Origin: Maribacter halichondriae
GTDB taxonomy: Bacteria; Bacteroidota; Bacteroidia; Flavobacteriales; Flavobacteriaceae
Length of the DNA stretch: 64,000 nucleotides
Direction: 5' to 3'
NCBI RefSeq assembly: GCF_027474825.1
Contig: NZ_CP107030.1
Span: 2,796,529 to 2,860,528 of the forward strand
In this document: positions 46,641-56,871 of the stretch, one piece after another
How positions within the stretch are numbered: the first letter of the stretch is position 1
How the letters are laid out: every line of letters begins with the position of its first letter
The notes under the pieces: model-generated
What the model was told of the DNA's origin: nothing
The model's database searches: none
The model's input: only the letters and a program-made list of their open reading frames with translations
Program-made: the position numbers and the translations under genes

Positions 46641-47150
46641 ATGATAATTAAAACGATAAACGGAAAAACGCCCCAAATTGGAAAAGATTGCTTCATAGCC
46701 GAGAACGCGACCATTGTGGGCGAAGTGTCGATGGGCGAACAATGTAGTATTTGGTTTAATGCGGTGCTGCGAGGAGATGTCCATTTTATTAAGATGGGTG
46801 ATAAAGTAAACATACAAGATGGGGCCGTAGTACATTGCACCTACCAAAAGTCACCGACCACAATCGGAAACAATGTGTCGATAGGTCATAATGCCATTGT
46901 TCACGGATGCACGATAAAAGATAATGTGCTAATTGGTATGGGCAGCATCGTAATGGATGATTGTATTATTGAAAGCAATAGCATTGTCGCAGCCGGTGCG
47001 GTAGTAACAAAAGGCACGCATGTACCCTCGGGAACGATATACGCCGGTATGCCCGCAAAGAAAATAAAAGATATTAGTCCAGAGCTCAGTTCTGGAGAAA
47101 TAGATAGGATTGCCAATAATTATGTTACGTATTCCAGTTGGTTCAAGTAG
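46641..47150 (+). CDS. gamma-carbonic anhydrase-like hexapeptide-repeat protein
   Basis: This 169-aa left-handed beta-helix protein of the gamma-carbonic anhydrase/YrdA/PaaY type is probably a trimer in the cytoplasm. Hexapeptide repeats run from about residue 15 to 135. The three zinc-ligand histidines are visible in VVHC, IGHNAIV and VHGC, spaced as in gamma-class enzymes. The segment WFNAVLRGDV is the family's signature before the active site. Whether it has carbonic anhydrase activity is unknown. Its ATG lies directly on a seven-copy heptamer array, an unusual start context. Confidence 0.88.
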   Translation: MIIKTINGKTPQIGKDCFIAENATIVGEVSMGEQCSIWFNAVLRGDVHFIKMGDKVNIQDGAVVHCTYQKSPTTIGNNVSIGHNAIVHGCTIKDNVLIGMGSIVMDDCIIESNSIVAAGAVVTKGTHVPSGTIYAGMPAKKIKDISPELSSGEIDRIANNYVTYSSWFK

Positions 47151-47262
47151 GGTATTTCCAGTTTCGGTTGTTTATAATAATAGCAACGATCGGAACTATT
47201 TTTTTTAATTAATATAGCATTGTTTCTCGCCCCGAATCTCATCCGTTCTAACAATTAATACC

Positions 47263-47284
47263 TATTTTTGCGCCTTTAAATTTG
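47263..47284 (+). promoter_or_regulatory. possible -7 boxes for fabD
   Basis: TATTTTTG (47263-47270) and TAAATTTG (47277-47284) both match TAnnTTTG and lie 21 and 7 bases before the fabD ATG. The first gives a normal short leader. No clear -33 element is present at standard spacing. Confidence 0.3.
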
Positions 47285-47291
47285 AAAAGAA

Positions 47292-48176
47292 ATGAACGCA
47301 TACATATTTCCGGGTCAGGGAGCGCAATTCGTGGGTATGGGGCTTGATCTTTATGAAAAATATCCGCTTGCCCAAGAACTTTTCGAAATAGCCAACGAAA
47401 TACTGGGTTTCTCGATAACCGATATTATGTTCGAGGGCACCCCCGAAGCTTTAAAAGAAACTAAGGTTACACAACCCGCGATTTTTTTGCACTCGGTCAT
47501 TTTGAGTAAGGTCATAGGTGAGACCTTTACACCAGATATGGTTGCCGGTCACTCGCTAGGTGAGTTTTCTGCCTTGGTAGCCAATGGAACCCTGAATTTT
47601 GAAGATGGACTTGGTCTTGTGTCGAAAAGGGCTATGGCCATGCAAAAAGCTTGTGAGTTGCAGCCTAGCACGATGGCCGCCGTATTGGGACTCGAAGATG
47701 GTATCGTGGAAAGAATATGTGAAGAGACCGAAGGCATCGTTGTTGCGGCAAACTATAACTGCCCAGGTCAATTGGTAATTTCCGGGGAAGTCGAGGCTAT
47801 AGGCAAGGCCTGTGAAAAGTTAAAGGAAGCCGGGGCACGAAGAGCTTTGGTCTTGCCCGTTGGCGGTGCTTTTCATTCGCCACTTATGGAACCGGCACGT
47901 GAAGAATTGGCGTCCGCAATAGAAAATACGGCGTTTGCAAAACCGAATTGTCCGATTTATCAAAATGTGACCACTACGGCGGTTACTCATTCTTATGAGA
48001 TTAAGAAAAATTTAATGGCACAATTGACGGCACCTGTAAAATGGACACAAAGCATTCAAAATATGGCAAATGATGGTGCAACTATGTTCACCGAAGTAGG
48101 TCCCGGCAATGTTTTACAAGGTTTGGTAAGAAAAATAGTTCCCTCGGTGGAAACCACGGCGGTTTTATTACCGTAA
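47292..48176 (+). CDS. fabD: malonyl-CoA:ACP transacylase FabD
   Basis: FabD transfers malonyl from CoA to acyl carrier protein at the start of fatty acid elongation in the cytoplasm. The 294-aa protein has FPGQGAQ at the N-terminus, the nucleophile Ser88 in GHSLGEFSAL, the basic residue His195 in GGAFHSPLM, and NYNCPGQLVISG in the middle. The C-terminal motif EVGPGNVLQGLVRKI is complete. The length is normal. The remaining fab genes are not nearby. The gene is intact. Confidence 0.96.
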   Translation: MNAYIFPGQGAQFVGMGLDLYEKYPLAQELFEIANEILGFSITDIMFEGTPEALKETKVTQPAIFLHSVILSKVIGETFTPDMVAGHSLGEFSALVANGTLNFEDGLGLVSKRAMAMQKACELQPSTMAAVLGLEDGIVERICEETEGIVVAANYNCPGQLVISGEVEAIGKACEKLKEAGARRALVLPVGGAFHSPLMEPAREELASAIENTAFAKPNCPIYQNVTTTAVTHSYEIKKNLMAQLTAPVKWTQSIQNMANDGATMFTEVGPGNVLQGLVRKIVPSVETTAVLLP

Positions 48177-48333
48177 GTACCTTAGAACACGATTTACTGT
48201 ATTTCATCCGAAAAAGCCATATTTGACCTTGAATTTCGGCCAATGGGCGATTTTTTTAGTAATATTGAGTCCCATTTTTAAACCTACTACATGCTGTTGT
48301 GAATTGAATTTTAAGAGATTCTAAGAACAGTCT

Positions 48334-51300
48334 ATGAAATTGAAAAAAACGTATGGGCCTTTGTTTGGTACCTGTATTTCCAACAGAGTGATTTGTGCCA
48401 TTTCGGTCATGTTGTTCAGCTGTTTTTTTGGCTTTGGGCAACTTCCGGTGGCCAACATTGCGGTAACAGATGGTGCTGCTGGGGAAACTTCTGGAACCGC
48501 AAACCCAGGGAATTTTCGAATTACTTTTGGCACCGGACTTAGCCTAGCAAAGACTGTAAACGTAGTTGTTGAGCCAGCAAGTACTGCTCAGGCCGGCGCA
48601 GACCGAGCTTCTATTCCCGGGGTCTATAATTTACCGGCATCCGCTACTTTTCTTGACATTCCTGTTACAGGCATCGTTGACGATAACTTGGTCGAGGGAG
48701 ACGAAACAGTAATTCTTACTATACTCGCGGGTACGGGGTATACTTTGCCTCCTGTGGCCCAAAGAACCGAAACTATCACCATTCAAGACAATGACGCAGG
48801 CGTTTTTACTGTTGACACAACCGGCGGCACCGACTCAGATGCGATTGAGCAAACCCCAGCTACGACAGCGAGTCAAGGAAGGTTTGTGGTTCGTCTCGAT
48901 AAAGAAAATGGTACGGGTGCCACGGTAACTTTGCCCTACACTTTGTCGGGTACCGCTACCAACGGGGGCGCTACGTCCGACTACACTACTACCGGCCAAG
49001 CGACATTTACATTTTTAGAGGGCTCTCCGGGTACAACGGCAAGAGCACTTAGTATCATACCTATAGACGATGTTATTTCCGAATCCGACGAAACGGTAGT
49101 CTTGACCTTGGGAGCCCCGAGTAACGCGTTGTTCAGTGTGGCCAGCCAACCAGTGGCTGATCGTACGGTGACCATTGAAGATAACGATTGTCCCGCTGGG
49201 GCACTACCACCAGCATTGAACAATAATGCCACCGCTTTTTGTGACCAGGCTTCGGTAAACTTAAATACGTTTGTCGTTGGCGGTACGGGAAGTGCACCGA
49301 CAGGTGCTGCGCTGAGGTGGACGATCGGATCCTACCCCAACGGTTGTTGGCGATCTATTGGGCAGTTCCACTGTTAGTGCCAGTGATACCTACTATGCGG
49401 TGTACTATTCCTCATCACAAACCTGTTTTAGTCCGGTAAGCGATGCTTTGCCCATAACTTTCAACGAAACTCCCGATACCGGGACACCTGTTGCCAATTT
49501 GACCAGCTGTAATGACAATTCCTTTGGTACTACGACCTTCGATCTCGATAATGGACTTACGGGTGAAGATTCGGGAGGTACTTGGACGTATCAATCCGGT
49601 CCTGGAAATCCCGGTATAGGTGGTGGTAACGTTGTCAATTTTAACAATGACGGTTCTGGTACGTACGTATTTCGCTATACCCTTACGGGCACCGCGCCCT
49701 GTACGAACCAATTTGAAGAAATCAGCATTTCGGTAACCGATTGTGACCCTTGTTTGGCAGGTGATGCTGCACCTGTTCTAAATTCAGGAGTAGATACCAC
49801 TTTTTGTGACAATATTACGGTAAGTTTGAGCGATTATACGTCCAGTACACCTCCTGACTCGAATTCGGTGTTACGATGGAGTACCGATTCCGATCTCGAA
49901 AATACTAGTGCCCATTTGTCATCTACTGAGGTCAATGCTACGTTGACGCTTGCAGGTACATACTATGCCTTTTTCTGGGATGCCGCGAATACTTGCGCCA
50001 GTCCGGCTTTGGTGGTCAACGTTATACTTAATGACACCCCGATTGTTAGCAATGTACAGGCAGAAACACGATGTGGCCCTGGCCCGGTCACGTTTACGGC
50101 CACGGTTTCCGGTAACCCGACAATTAGTTGGTATACGCAAATGACGGGTGGTACGGTAGCGGGAACCGGTGCCAGCTTCATCGATGATCTTACGCAAACC
50201 ACAACGTATTATGTGGAGGCCACGGAAAATGGCTGTGCTTCATCGCCTAGAATAGAAGTGACAGGTACGGTAGTTCCGCAACCTTCGGCGGGTATTCCAA
50301 CAGATACTTCATCATGTAACGATCCTGAATTTGGGGTTACCACATTAAATCTAAATGAACAATTAGCAGGTGAAGATCCAGGTGTATGGGCTTTCACTTC
50401 TGGTCCAGCGAATATAGCTCCTGGTACGGGTAGCATCGATTTTATCGGTCAGCCTGATGGTATTTATGTTTTTACCTATACAACGACTGGTGCAGAGGCC
50501 CCTTGTGAAGATGAATCGGCATCGGTCACCGTTTCGGTAAGCAGTTGCGATACGGACGATGATGGCGATGGACTTTTTGGAGGTACGGAACAAGCTCTGG
50601 GTACCGATCCGCAGAATGCCGATACCGATGGTGACGGCATCGATGATGGCATAGAGGTTGGCGACGATCTTGAAAATCCGTTGGATAGCGATGTCGATAG
50701 TGATGGCAATCCGAGTCCTGATGGAGTTATCGACGCCTTGGATTCGAACATTCTGGATGAAGATAATGATGGTATCGTGGACCAATTGGATCCAGGTAAT
50801 GATAATCCCTGTGTTCCGACCCGAGAAAATAGTGTATGTAATTTTGATGGGGACGATTTTTTCGATTTTGAAGAAATCGCCAATGGTACGAACCCCGACG
50901 ACCCTTGTGATCCAGACCCTCTGAGCGATGCATGTCAGCCTATCGATTTAGAAGTGACTAAGGTCGTGGATAATGAATTTGCCGTAGTGGGCGATCGCGT
51001 AGTCTTTACGGTCACCATAACCAATCTAGAGGATAGAAGGGCAGGCAATATTATTATCGGTGACCTGCTCGAAACAGGTTTTGATTACGTATCGCACAAC
51101 GCATCGGCCGGTACCTATATGGTTGATACGGGAGAGTGGCAGCTATTCGAGCTTTCGGCCTCAAGTTCTGAAACCTTAGAAATTACGGTCGATATTATCG
51201 AAGGAGGCGTTTATACGAATACGGCCGAATTACTGTCATCATTACCCGAAGATAGTACGCCGGATAATAATGTCGCCATTGTACAGATTAATATCGATTT

Positions 51301-52057
51301 GCCTGAAGGTATTAATCTTATTGTCGAAAAGACCGCTAGATTAGGGCCTGATAAACAAAGAAAAAGTAAGCTAACGGGCCTTATCAACGATGTTGATAAC
51401 GAGGTAGAAGTTGAGTACTTCATTAAGGTAATCAACAAATCGATAAGTGAAAGCGTATCCAATATTCGGGTACAGGATACATTCACGGGTCCAGAGGGTG
51501 CGGTTTTTGAATTTATGGAAGCCGTGGTTCCCTCGGGTACTACTTTTGACTCTGTCGCTAGGGTCTGGACTATTGAGAGTTTGGCGGTGAACGCTGAAAT
51601 CGAATTATCGTATAAGGTGGTTTTTAGAAGTGTTGGTATTTTCGTTAATTCGGCGGAGGTAATACGGTCGGCTCCTCCTGAAAGCATTGCCGATGATGCC
51701 GATAGCAAATCGGGGGTCGAGGTCGAGATTACCACTAGAAATGTTATCGACGTGGGTATTGTTTTTAATCAGTTTTCGCCAAACGATGATGGTATCAACG
51801 ACGACTTGAAAATTAATAGAATTCGCAAAAATGCCGATGGAATTGACGAGTTGGTCGAAATTGCCTATAACATTAATATTTTTAACCGATACGGAAATTT
51901 GGTTTTCGAAGCGAATGATATGACCGAAGAAAAAGTCTGGGATGGCACATGGAAGGGCAAAGAAGTCCCAGAGGGTACGTACTTTTACGTTTTGAACATA
52001 GCCATTGAGAACGAAAGTTCTAAAATTGCAAAAGGCTGGATACAGTTGATAAGATAA
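48334..52057 (+). CDS. giant secreted surface protein with Calx-beta, thrombospondin-3-like, DUF11 and T9SS type B C-terminal domains (frame broken near 49325)
   Basis: This is a predicted cell-surface adhesin-like protein exported by type IX secretion, about 1240 aa. It has a signal peptide, two Calx-beta-type domains (about 40-155 and 165-290; ends VTIEDND), and Cys-containing Ig-like modules with RW..D..-GTYYA(F/V) patterns. The Ca-binding repeat DTDGDGIDDGIEVGDD and similar are near residues 735-840, followed by two DUF11-like domains with VTITNLEDRRAG and VINKSISESVSNIRV. The C-terminus is the gliding-motility CHU_C type (FNQFSPNDDGINDDLKI...IFNRYGNLVFEANDM..VWDGTWKGKEVPEGTYFYVL). The frame changes near 49321-49332 (WT then DPTPTVVGDLLGS). 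The break is +1 or -2. It is followed by its PorP/SprF and OmpA partners. Confidence 0.88.
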
Positions 52058-52064
52058 TTGAACA

Positions 52065-53045
52065 ATGGCTCGTATACGATTTAGATTGACATTTCGGAAT
52101 ATTATATTTTTCTTGGGGCTGGTTTTCTTTTTCAATAAAGGGCATGCCCAGAATGAACCGCAGTACACTCAATATATGTACAATATCGGCAGTTTTAACC
52201 CTGCCTATTCGAGCTCGGTTCTCAATCCTGAAATAGCCCTGATGTATCGCGCACAATGGCTCGATATAGAAGGTGCCCCACGAACATTGAGGTTAGGTAC
52301 AAACGTTCCGTTCTTGAACCGAAAACACGGTATTGGATTTAACGTGGTAAGCGATCAACTGGGTCCGGTTTCCCAGACGTTTATCGATGCGTCTTATTCC
52401 TATCAGGTCCAGGTGACCGACGAAATAAATTTATCCTTCGGTATGGATGTGGGCGGGGCGTTGCTGAATTTAGATTATTCCAAGGGTACTTTTGAAGGGC
52501 CCGAACCACGTGGTGACGGTAGGGTGAACAAGTTCTATCCGACCATAGGTGCCGGTTTGTTCATGTACCAAGACGATTTATGGTATTTCGGGGTATCGGC
52601 ACCGAATTTTTTAGGAGATGGCGTTTATAAAGATGAGGTCGCCGCTATTGTAGAAGGTAAGATGCAATTTAATTTTATCGGAGGATATGTTTTCGATGTA
52701 TCTGAAAATCTTAAGTTCAAACCTGCATTCTTAATGAACTATATTCAAGGAGCGCCTTTGAATGCTAACATTTCAGCTAACTTTTTGATAAACAACGCAT
52801 TTACGGCAGGAGCTTCTTACCGAGTAAGTAACGCGGTCAGCGCGTTGGCGGGATTCCAGATTTCCCCCTCCGTTTTTGTGGGTTATTCCTACGATTATAA
52901 TACAAACCCATTAGGTCGGTTCAATAGTGGCTCACATGAGATGATCTTGAAATTCTATTTGGGCAAGGGTGGCGAAGGTAGCAAAAGCAGCAAACGGAAT
53001 AATAAGGGCAAACCAAAACAAATTGATACTCCAAGGTTTTTCTAA
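52065..53045 (+). CDS. PorP/SprF family T9SS membrane protein
   Basis: This is an outer-membrane beta-barrel-like protein, 326 aa, with a signal peptide ending KGHAQ and the family signature EPQYTQYMYNIGSFNPAYSS...YRAQWLDIEGAPRT. It is encoded 8 bases after a T9SS type B surface protein, the usual place for a SprF-like partner needed for that substrate's secretion or surface attachment. Its C-terminal tail is Lys/Ser-rich (KGGEGSKSSKRNNKGKPKQ), probably periplasmic. The gene is intact. Confidence 0.93.
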   Translation: MARIRFRLTFRNIIFFLGLVFFFNKGHAQNEPQYTQYMYNIGSFNPAYSSSVLNPEIALMYRAQWLDIEGAPRTLRLGTNVPFLNRKHGIGFNVVSDQLGPVSQTFIDASYSYQVQVTDEINLSFGMDVGGALLNLDYSKGTFEGPEPRGDGRVNKFYPTIGAGLFMYQDDLWYFGVSAPNFLGDGVYKDEVAAIVEGKMQFNFIGGYVFDVSENLKFKPAFLMNYIQGAPLNANISANFLINNAFTAGASYRVSNAVSALAGFQISPSVFVGYSYDYNTNPLGRFNSGSHEMILKFYLGKGGEGSKSSKRNNKGKPKQIDTPRFF

Positions 53046-53055
53046 AGCAGCAATC

Positions 53056-55002
53056 ATGAGTAAACTAAGGATTTTTATTCTTTTAATAATTGTAGGGTTG
53101 GGGCAGTCGTTGGCACAAGAAACGAATTCAAAGGCCGATAACTATTTCTATGCCTATGCTTATAATGATGCTATTCGTGAATATCAAAATGAGATGCAAG
53201 AAGGCGTTCTTTCAAACACAAAACGGTTGAACTTGGCTGATGCCTATTTTCAGACCGGTAAATACAGTGAAGCATCAAAAATCTATTTGGATGTCAATAA
53301 AAATGACACCATTATAACAAGTCATCGATATAATAAAATGTTGCAAAGTTTGGCAAAAACGAAGCAGAACGATACGTTGTCATCGTTGCTTGCCTCGAAC
53401 AGCAATATATTATCGAACGAGCTGGTGGAAAATGCCAATTTCAATAGTGAACTATTATCGACCAATGACGAAAATGTATCGAAATTCGATATCTTCAATA
53501 TAAATGGAAATAGCCCCCAGGCCGATTTTTCACCTGCTTTTTTTAATGATAAACTACTTTTTAGCAGCAGTAGAGGGCATAAGGGCAAAGAGATTTATGG
53601 CCCTTCCGGCGAGGCTTACCTGGATATTTACCTGGCAAGGGTCGGTAGTGATGGTGATATTGTGAACCCGAGTTTATTCGATGTGATTCCCTCTTCGAGT
53701 TATCATAAGTCTACACCGTACTATGCAAAATCCCTGAACCGAATTTTCTATGTATTGTCGAATGCCGAAAATGATGAACTGCTTTATAATGAAAAAGACA
53801 AAAATTCTTTGGCCATAGGTATTGCAAGAAACTCGGTGGGTGCAGATAAATCGTTCCACTATCTACTAAAAGACCTGAACACTTCTTTCTACTATCCATT
53901 TTATGAAGAGGAGACCGAAAAACTCTATTTTGCCGCCAATTTTGATGATGGTTACGGCGGTACCGATATTTATTTTGTGTATACCAATAATGCACAGATT
54001 ATGTCGGAACCTATCAATGCAGGGCCAAAAGTGAATTCTCCTGGCAATGAAATAGCTCCCTTTATATTTGATAATAGCCTCTATTTTTCTTCGGATGTGT
54101 TTTATGGTTTGGGAGGAATGGATATCTATAAGACAAGCATTCAACCTGATGATACCTATAGCATACCGATAAACTTGGGAAGAGGAATAAATTCGGAATA
54201 TGATGAATTCGGGTTTGTCCTTAGAGAACAAGGGCCAGACGGGTACTTAGGTTATTTCGCATCGAACCGACCAGGCGGCAAAGGCAAAGATGATATTTAT
54301 GGTTTTAGGGTCAATTCGCTACCTGGGTTAAAAACTTTGGTTTTAAAGGGCGTAGTGGCCAAACCTAGAACTGGGGTCGGTGTGTCCGACGTTGCCGTTC
54401 GTATTTTAGATGGCCAAGGCACTTTGATTAAAGAGACTTTATCCGATGTTAGTGGAAATTATCAGTTGGAAATTCCATGGCGTGATGAGGTTACGGTAGA
54501 GGCGTTCAAAGAAAATCATTCTAGGTACCTAAAAGCCTATACAAAAGAAGAACTGGAACGTGTCAACGGCTCCCCGATACAAATCGACATGTTGATTTTG
54601 GCGGATGTCATTACCGAGAAGGAAGGCAAACTGGCGTTGAAATTGAACGATTTTTTGTTCGAGAAAGATAAAAGTGAAGTAACGCCTGAGATTGCAATTG
54701 AGTTGGATAAGGTGGTCGATGCGCTGCAAAAATTTCCGGAAATGAAGGTTAGGATCGAATCTCACACCGATAGCCGAGGCAATAGGAATACGAATTTAAA
54801 ACTTTCCCAGAATCAGGCCCAAGCGATAAAAACGTATATATTGGATAAGGGAGTACCTACTACAAGTATTGTCAAAACAGTAGGTTTCGGGGAAAGTCAG
54901 TTGACCAACAATTGTAAGGATGGCGTGTACTGTTTAGAATTTCTACATAATCAAAACTCCAGAACCCTTTTCATAGTCGATAATTTCGAAGAGTTGAATT
55001 AG
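53056..55002 (+). CDS. OmpA-family protein with TPR-like, PD40 and peptidoglycan-binding domains
   Basis: This 648-aa envelope protein has a signal peptide (MSKLRIFILLIIVGLGQSLAQ). A TPR-like region follows (about 22-150, YAYAYNDAIREYQNEM), then PD40/WD40-like repeats (about 170-420, with GKEIYGPSGEAYLDIYLARVG and SSDVFYGLGGMDIYKTS and SNRPGGKGKDDIYGF). A carboxypeptidase-regulatory-like sandwich (about 430-510) precedes an OmpA/MotB domain (about 535-648, ESHTDSRGNRNTNLKLSQNQAQAI) that binds peptidoglycan. It completes the adhesin-PorP/SprF-OmpA triad. The frame opens at 52969 inside the previous gene, but the ATG at 53056 gives the signal peptide, 10 bases after the upstream stop. Confidence 0.92.
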   Translation: MSKLRIFILLIIVGLGQSLAQETNSKADNYFYAYAYNDAIREYQNEMQEGVLSNTKRLNLADAYFQTGKYSEASKIYLDVNKNDTIITSHRYNKMLQSLAKTKQNDTLSSLLASNSNILSNELVENANFNSELLSTNDENVSKFDIFNINGNSPQADFSPAFFNDKLLFSSSRGHKGKEIYGPSGEAYLDIYLARVGSDGDIVNPSLFDVIPSSSYHKSTPYYAKSLNRIFYVLSNAENDELLYNEKDKNSLAIGIARNSVGADKSFHYLLKDLNTSFYYPFYEEETEKLYFAANFDDGYGGTDIYFVYTNNAQIMSEPINAGPKVNSPGNEIAPFIFDNSLYFSSDVFYGLGGMDIYKTSIQPDDTYSIPINLGRGINSEYDEFGFVLREQGPDGYLGYFASNRPGGKGKDDIYGFRVNSLPGLKTLVLKGVVAKPRTGVGVSDVAVRILDGQGTLIKETLSDVSGNYQLEIPWRDEVTVEAFKENHSRYLKAYTKEELERVNGSPIQIDMLILADVITEKEGKLALKLNDFLFEKDKSEVTPEIAIELDKVVDALQKFPEMKVRIESHTDSRGNRNTNLKLSQNQAQAIKTYILDKGVPTTSIVKTVGFGESQLTNNCKDGVYCLEFLHNQNSRTLFIVDNFEELN

Positions 55003-55012
55003 AGAAAGATTT

Positions 55013-55204
55013 TTATGCTGATATCACACAGTTCTTACAATCTTTGATTTCCCAGTAGTAGGTTGCTCGATATTTGTGAAGCGTGGCAACGGGCATACCC
55101 AAAATGCGTTTTTTGATATAGGTTACCCTAGTGTACAAAATACCCATTTTTGGGGTATATCTTTTTTCGTTCTTTGTCTTCCTCTTGATATCGATCAACT
55201 TCAT
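55013..55204 (-). CDS. 63-aa basic conserved hypothetical protein
   Basis: This small, basic, cytoplasmic-looking protein begins MKLIDIKRKTKNEKRYTPK, has GILYTRVTYIKKRILG in the middle, and ends with the CKNC segment. Its Lys/Arg content and the RYTP...YTRVTYIKKRI pattern look like a family I recall from flavobacteria. No function is known to me. It lies between two convergent transcription units with only 10 bases to the OmpA-like stop, and nothing overlaps it on the other strand, which supports it being real. The terminal CxxC could bind a metal (inference). Confidence 0.6.
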   Translation of the reverse strand: MKLIDIKRKTKNEKRYTPKMGILYTRVTYIKKRILGMPVATLHKYRATYYWEIKDCKNCVISA

Positions 55205-55292
55205 TCCTTTTCATTTTATCTTTTGCGATTGCAAAGGTTTGTAACATAACGCCCAATTACAAATTAGCATTGTTAATGAAATGCTAAAATCG

Positions 55293-55324
55293 AAAAAGGG
55301 CCGGAAATATAATGTTTCCGGCCC
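55293..55324 (-). terminator. terminator of the beta-propeller lipoprotein gene
   Basis: GGGCCGGAAA and TTTCCGGCCC (55298-55307 and 55315-55324) form a perfect 10-bp stem with a 7-base loop. On the minus strand it ends in five Ts. It lies about 35 bases after the stop at 55360. Confidence 0.85.
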
Positions 55325-55359
55325 AAAATATTGGGGAACCTTTTGGGACGACCCCAAGG

Positions 55360-56678
55360 TTATTTGTTGAATGCCGGTAATTCTACCACATACGATTCTA
55401 CCGATTTGCCGTCGTCGGCACCACTCCAATCTGAGCCGAACAATACCCTTTACCCGTGGGGCTTATGACTGCATGAGGCTCGCCCCAGTAGTCAAATTCA
55501 TTTTCGTCGGCCCTGTGATGGCCGATGCGATAGACTTCTACATTGCCCTTCTCGACACGTGCCAAAACAAGTTCTTGGTCTAAGAGTTCTTGGCCATCTT
55601 CGTCAAATCCGATCATAGATGCCGCCACCCACCCGGGATTTTTATGTGCCACTGCCGATATATGGGTGCCGGTCTTCGGGTAGTCGTAGCCTTGTTCTTC
55701 GCTGATTACCGAAAAGCATTCGCCAGTGCTCAGGTCATGAGCGATGATGTTTCCGATACATCCGCCCTCAGGTCCTTCACCAAAGGCAACGGCGAAATGG
55801 GCATCCGTTCCATTGGCCAATCTGCCGAGGCAAGAATGTTCTACCTTCTTTTCATTGAGATTCGTTATTCTTGAACCATCGATACTATAAACACCCTGCC
55901 CGTGGTAAAAGCGTTCTCCACTTGGTGAGGGCATTGGTGCGGTATAGTTGATATCGTCGATATCGAATTGCGTAACTTCCCCAGTAGATATGCGATAATA
56001 GTATGCATTGGCATTGTCGCATCTAAAGCCAAGTATATCCGAATCCCAAGACATCATTTGCACATCGTTTCCTGAGCCAACGTTTCCCCCCAATCGGTCA
56101 GTTCTTTTAGGTTCGCCAAAATATCCTTAGTCTTGTTTCCTACGGAATATTTGATGAGATCTGCAGTAATTCTATCCACATAGAAGAAAACATCGGGATC
56201 ATTAAAGTCCCAGAAAATCTGCTCGACATCATCAGGAAGCAAGTCGTCCAAATTTCTGACAAAGGCATAGTCCATACCGTTCAAAAGCTGGTGTACGCCG
56301 TTCGACTGGTCGTAGAGGATCATTAAGCTTTCATCGGCATTCCATGCTTGTATGGTACTATACATGGGTTTTATAACATTGCCGTCTCCCGCGTTGGTAA
56401 TCCGTCTAATGGTGGTGCCGAACGATGGATCGGTAATGGCCTGTAGTAGATATGGGCCGGGCAATATCTTGCATGGGGTGGGGCTCAAGATCGTTCGCGA
56501 CCAGTTCAAGACTTATATCCTCAGTGGGGGTGTCGACACTTGTGGTATCGGTTTGATCCGAACCCAGCTGCTCGTCCTGTTGGCCATTGGTATCGATAAC
56601 ATCGTTAATGTCTTCTCTTTTGCAATTCGTAAAAAAAACGAACATAAAACATAGTGCGGTGATTAGTGTTCTTTTCAT
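55360..56678 (-). CDS. beta-propeller lipoprotein, oligogalacturonate-lyase-like (frame broken three times)
   Basis: This is one lipoprotein in three or four frame pieces. The N-terminus (MKRTLITALCFMFVFFTNC, lipobox Cys) is followed by an acidic linker. The middle reads ITDPSFGTTIRRITNAGDGNV and WNADESLMILYDQSNG, then a GGNVGSGNDVQMMSWDSDILGF segment, and the C-terminus reads GSDWSGADDGKSVESYVVELPAFNK, stopping at 55360. The repeats of the type W..DES.M.LY and ISPTGKG resemble Bacteroidota periplasmic propellers related to oligogalacturonate lyase. Breaks lie at about 56449-56457, in a C run at 56086-56091, and in CCC at 55446-55448. Correcting them gives about 439 aa. Without correction no intact protein exists. 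The substrate is unknown. Confidence 0.75.
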
Positions 56679-56871
56679 TTCCGTAAAATTTAAGGGGTTT
56701 AAAGATGTACGCATAAAAGGGTAGCGTACATACGTGTGGTCTTCTTGTTTTAACAAAAAACTCGGTGAACTACCTTTTGGCTTAACAGTTTATTTGGAAA
56801 ATAACTCTTTTCTCGGGTGCTAATCTGATATTTTCAAAAAGTGAATTTCGGGCGGGCCCGATTACAAAGGT

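Noticed and set aside
50560..50900. separate small calcium-binding gene from the DxDGDG region
   Set aside because: The DTDGDGIDDG repeats are in frame within the giant surface protein and continue into its DUF11 domains.
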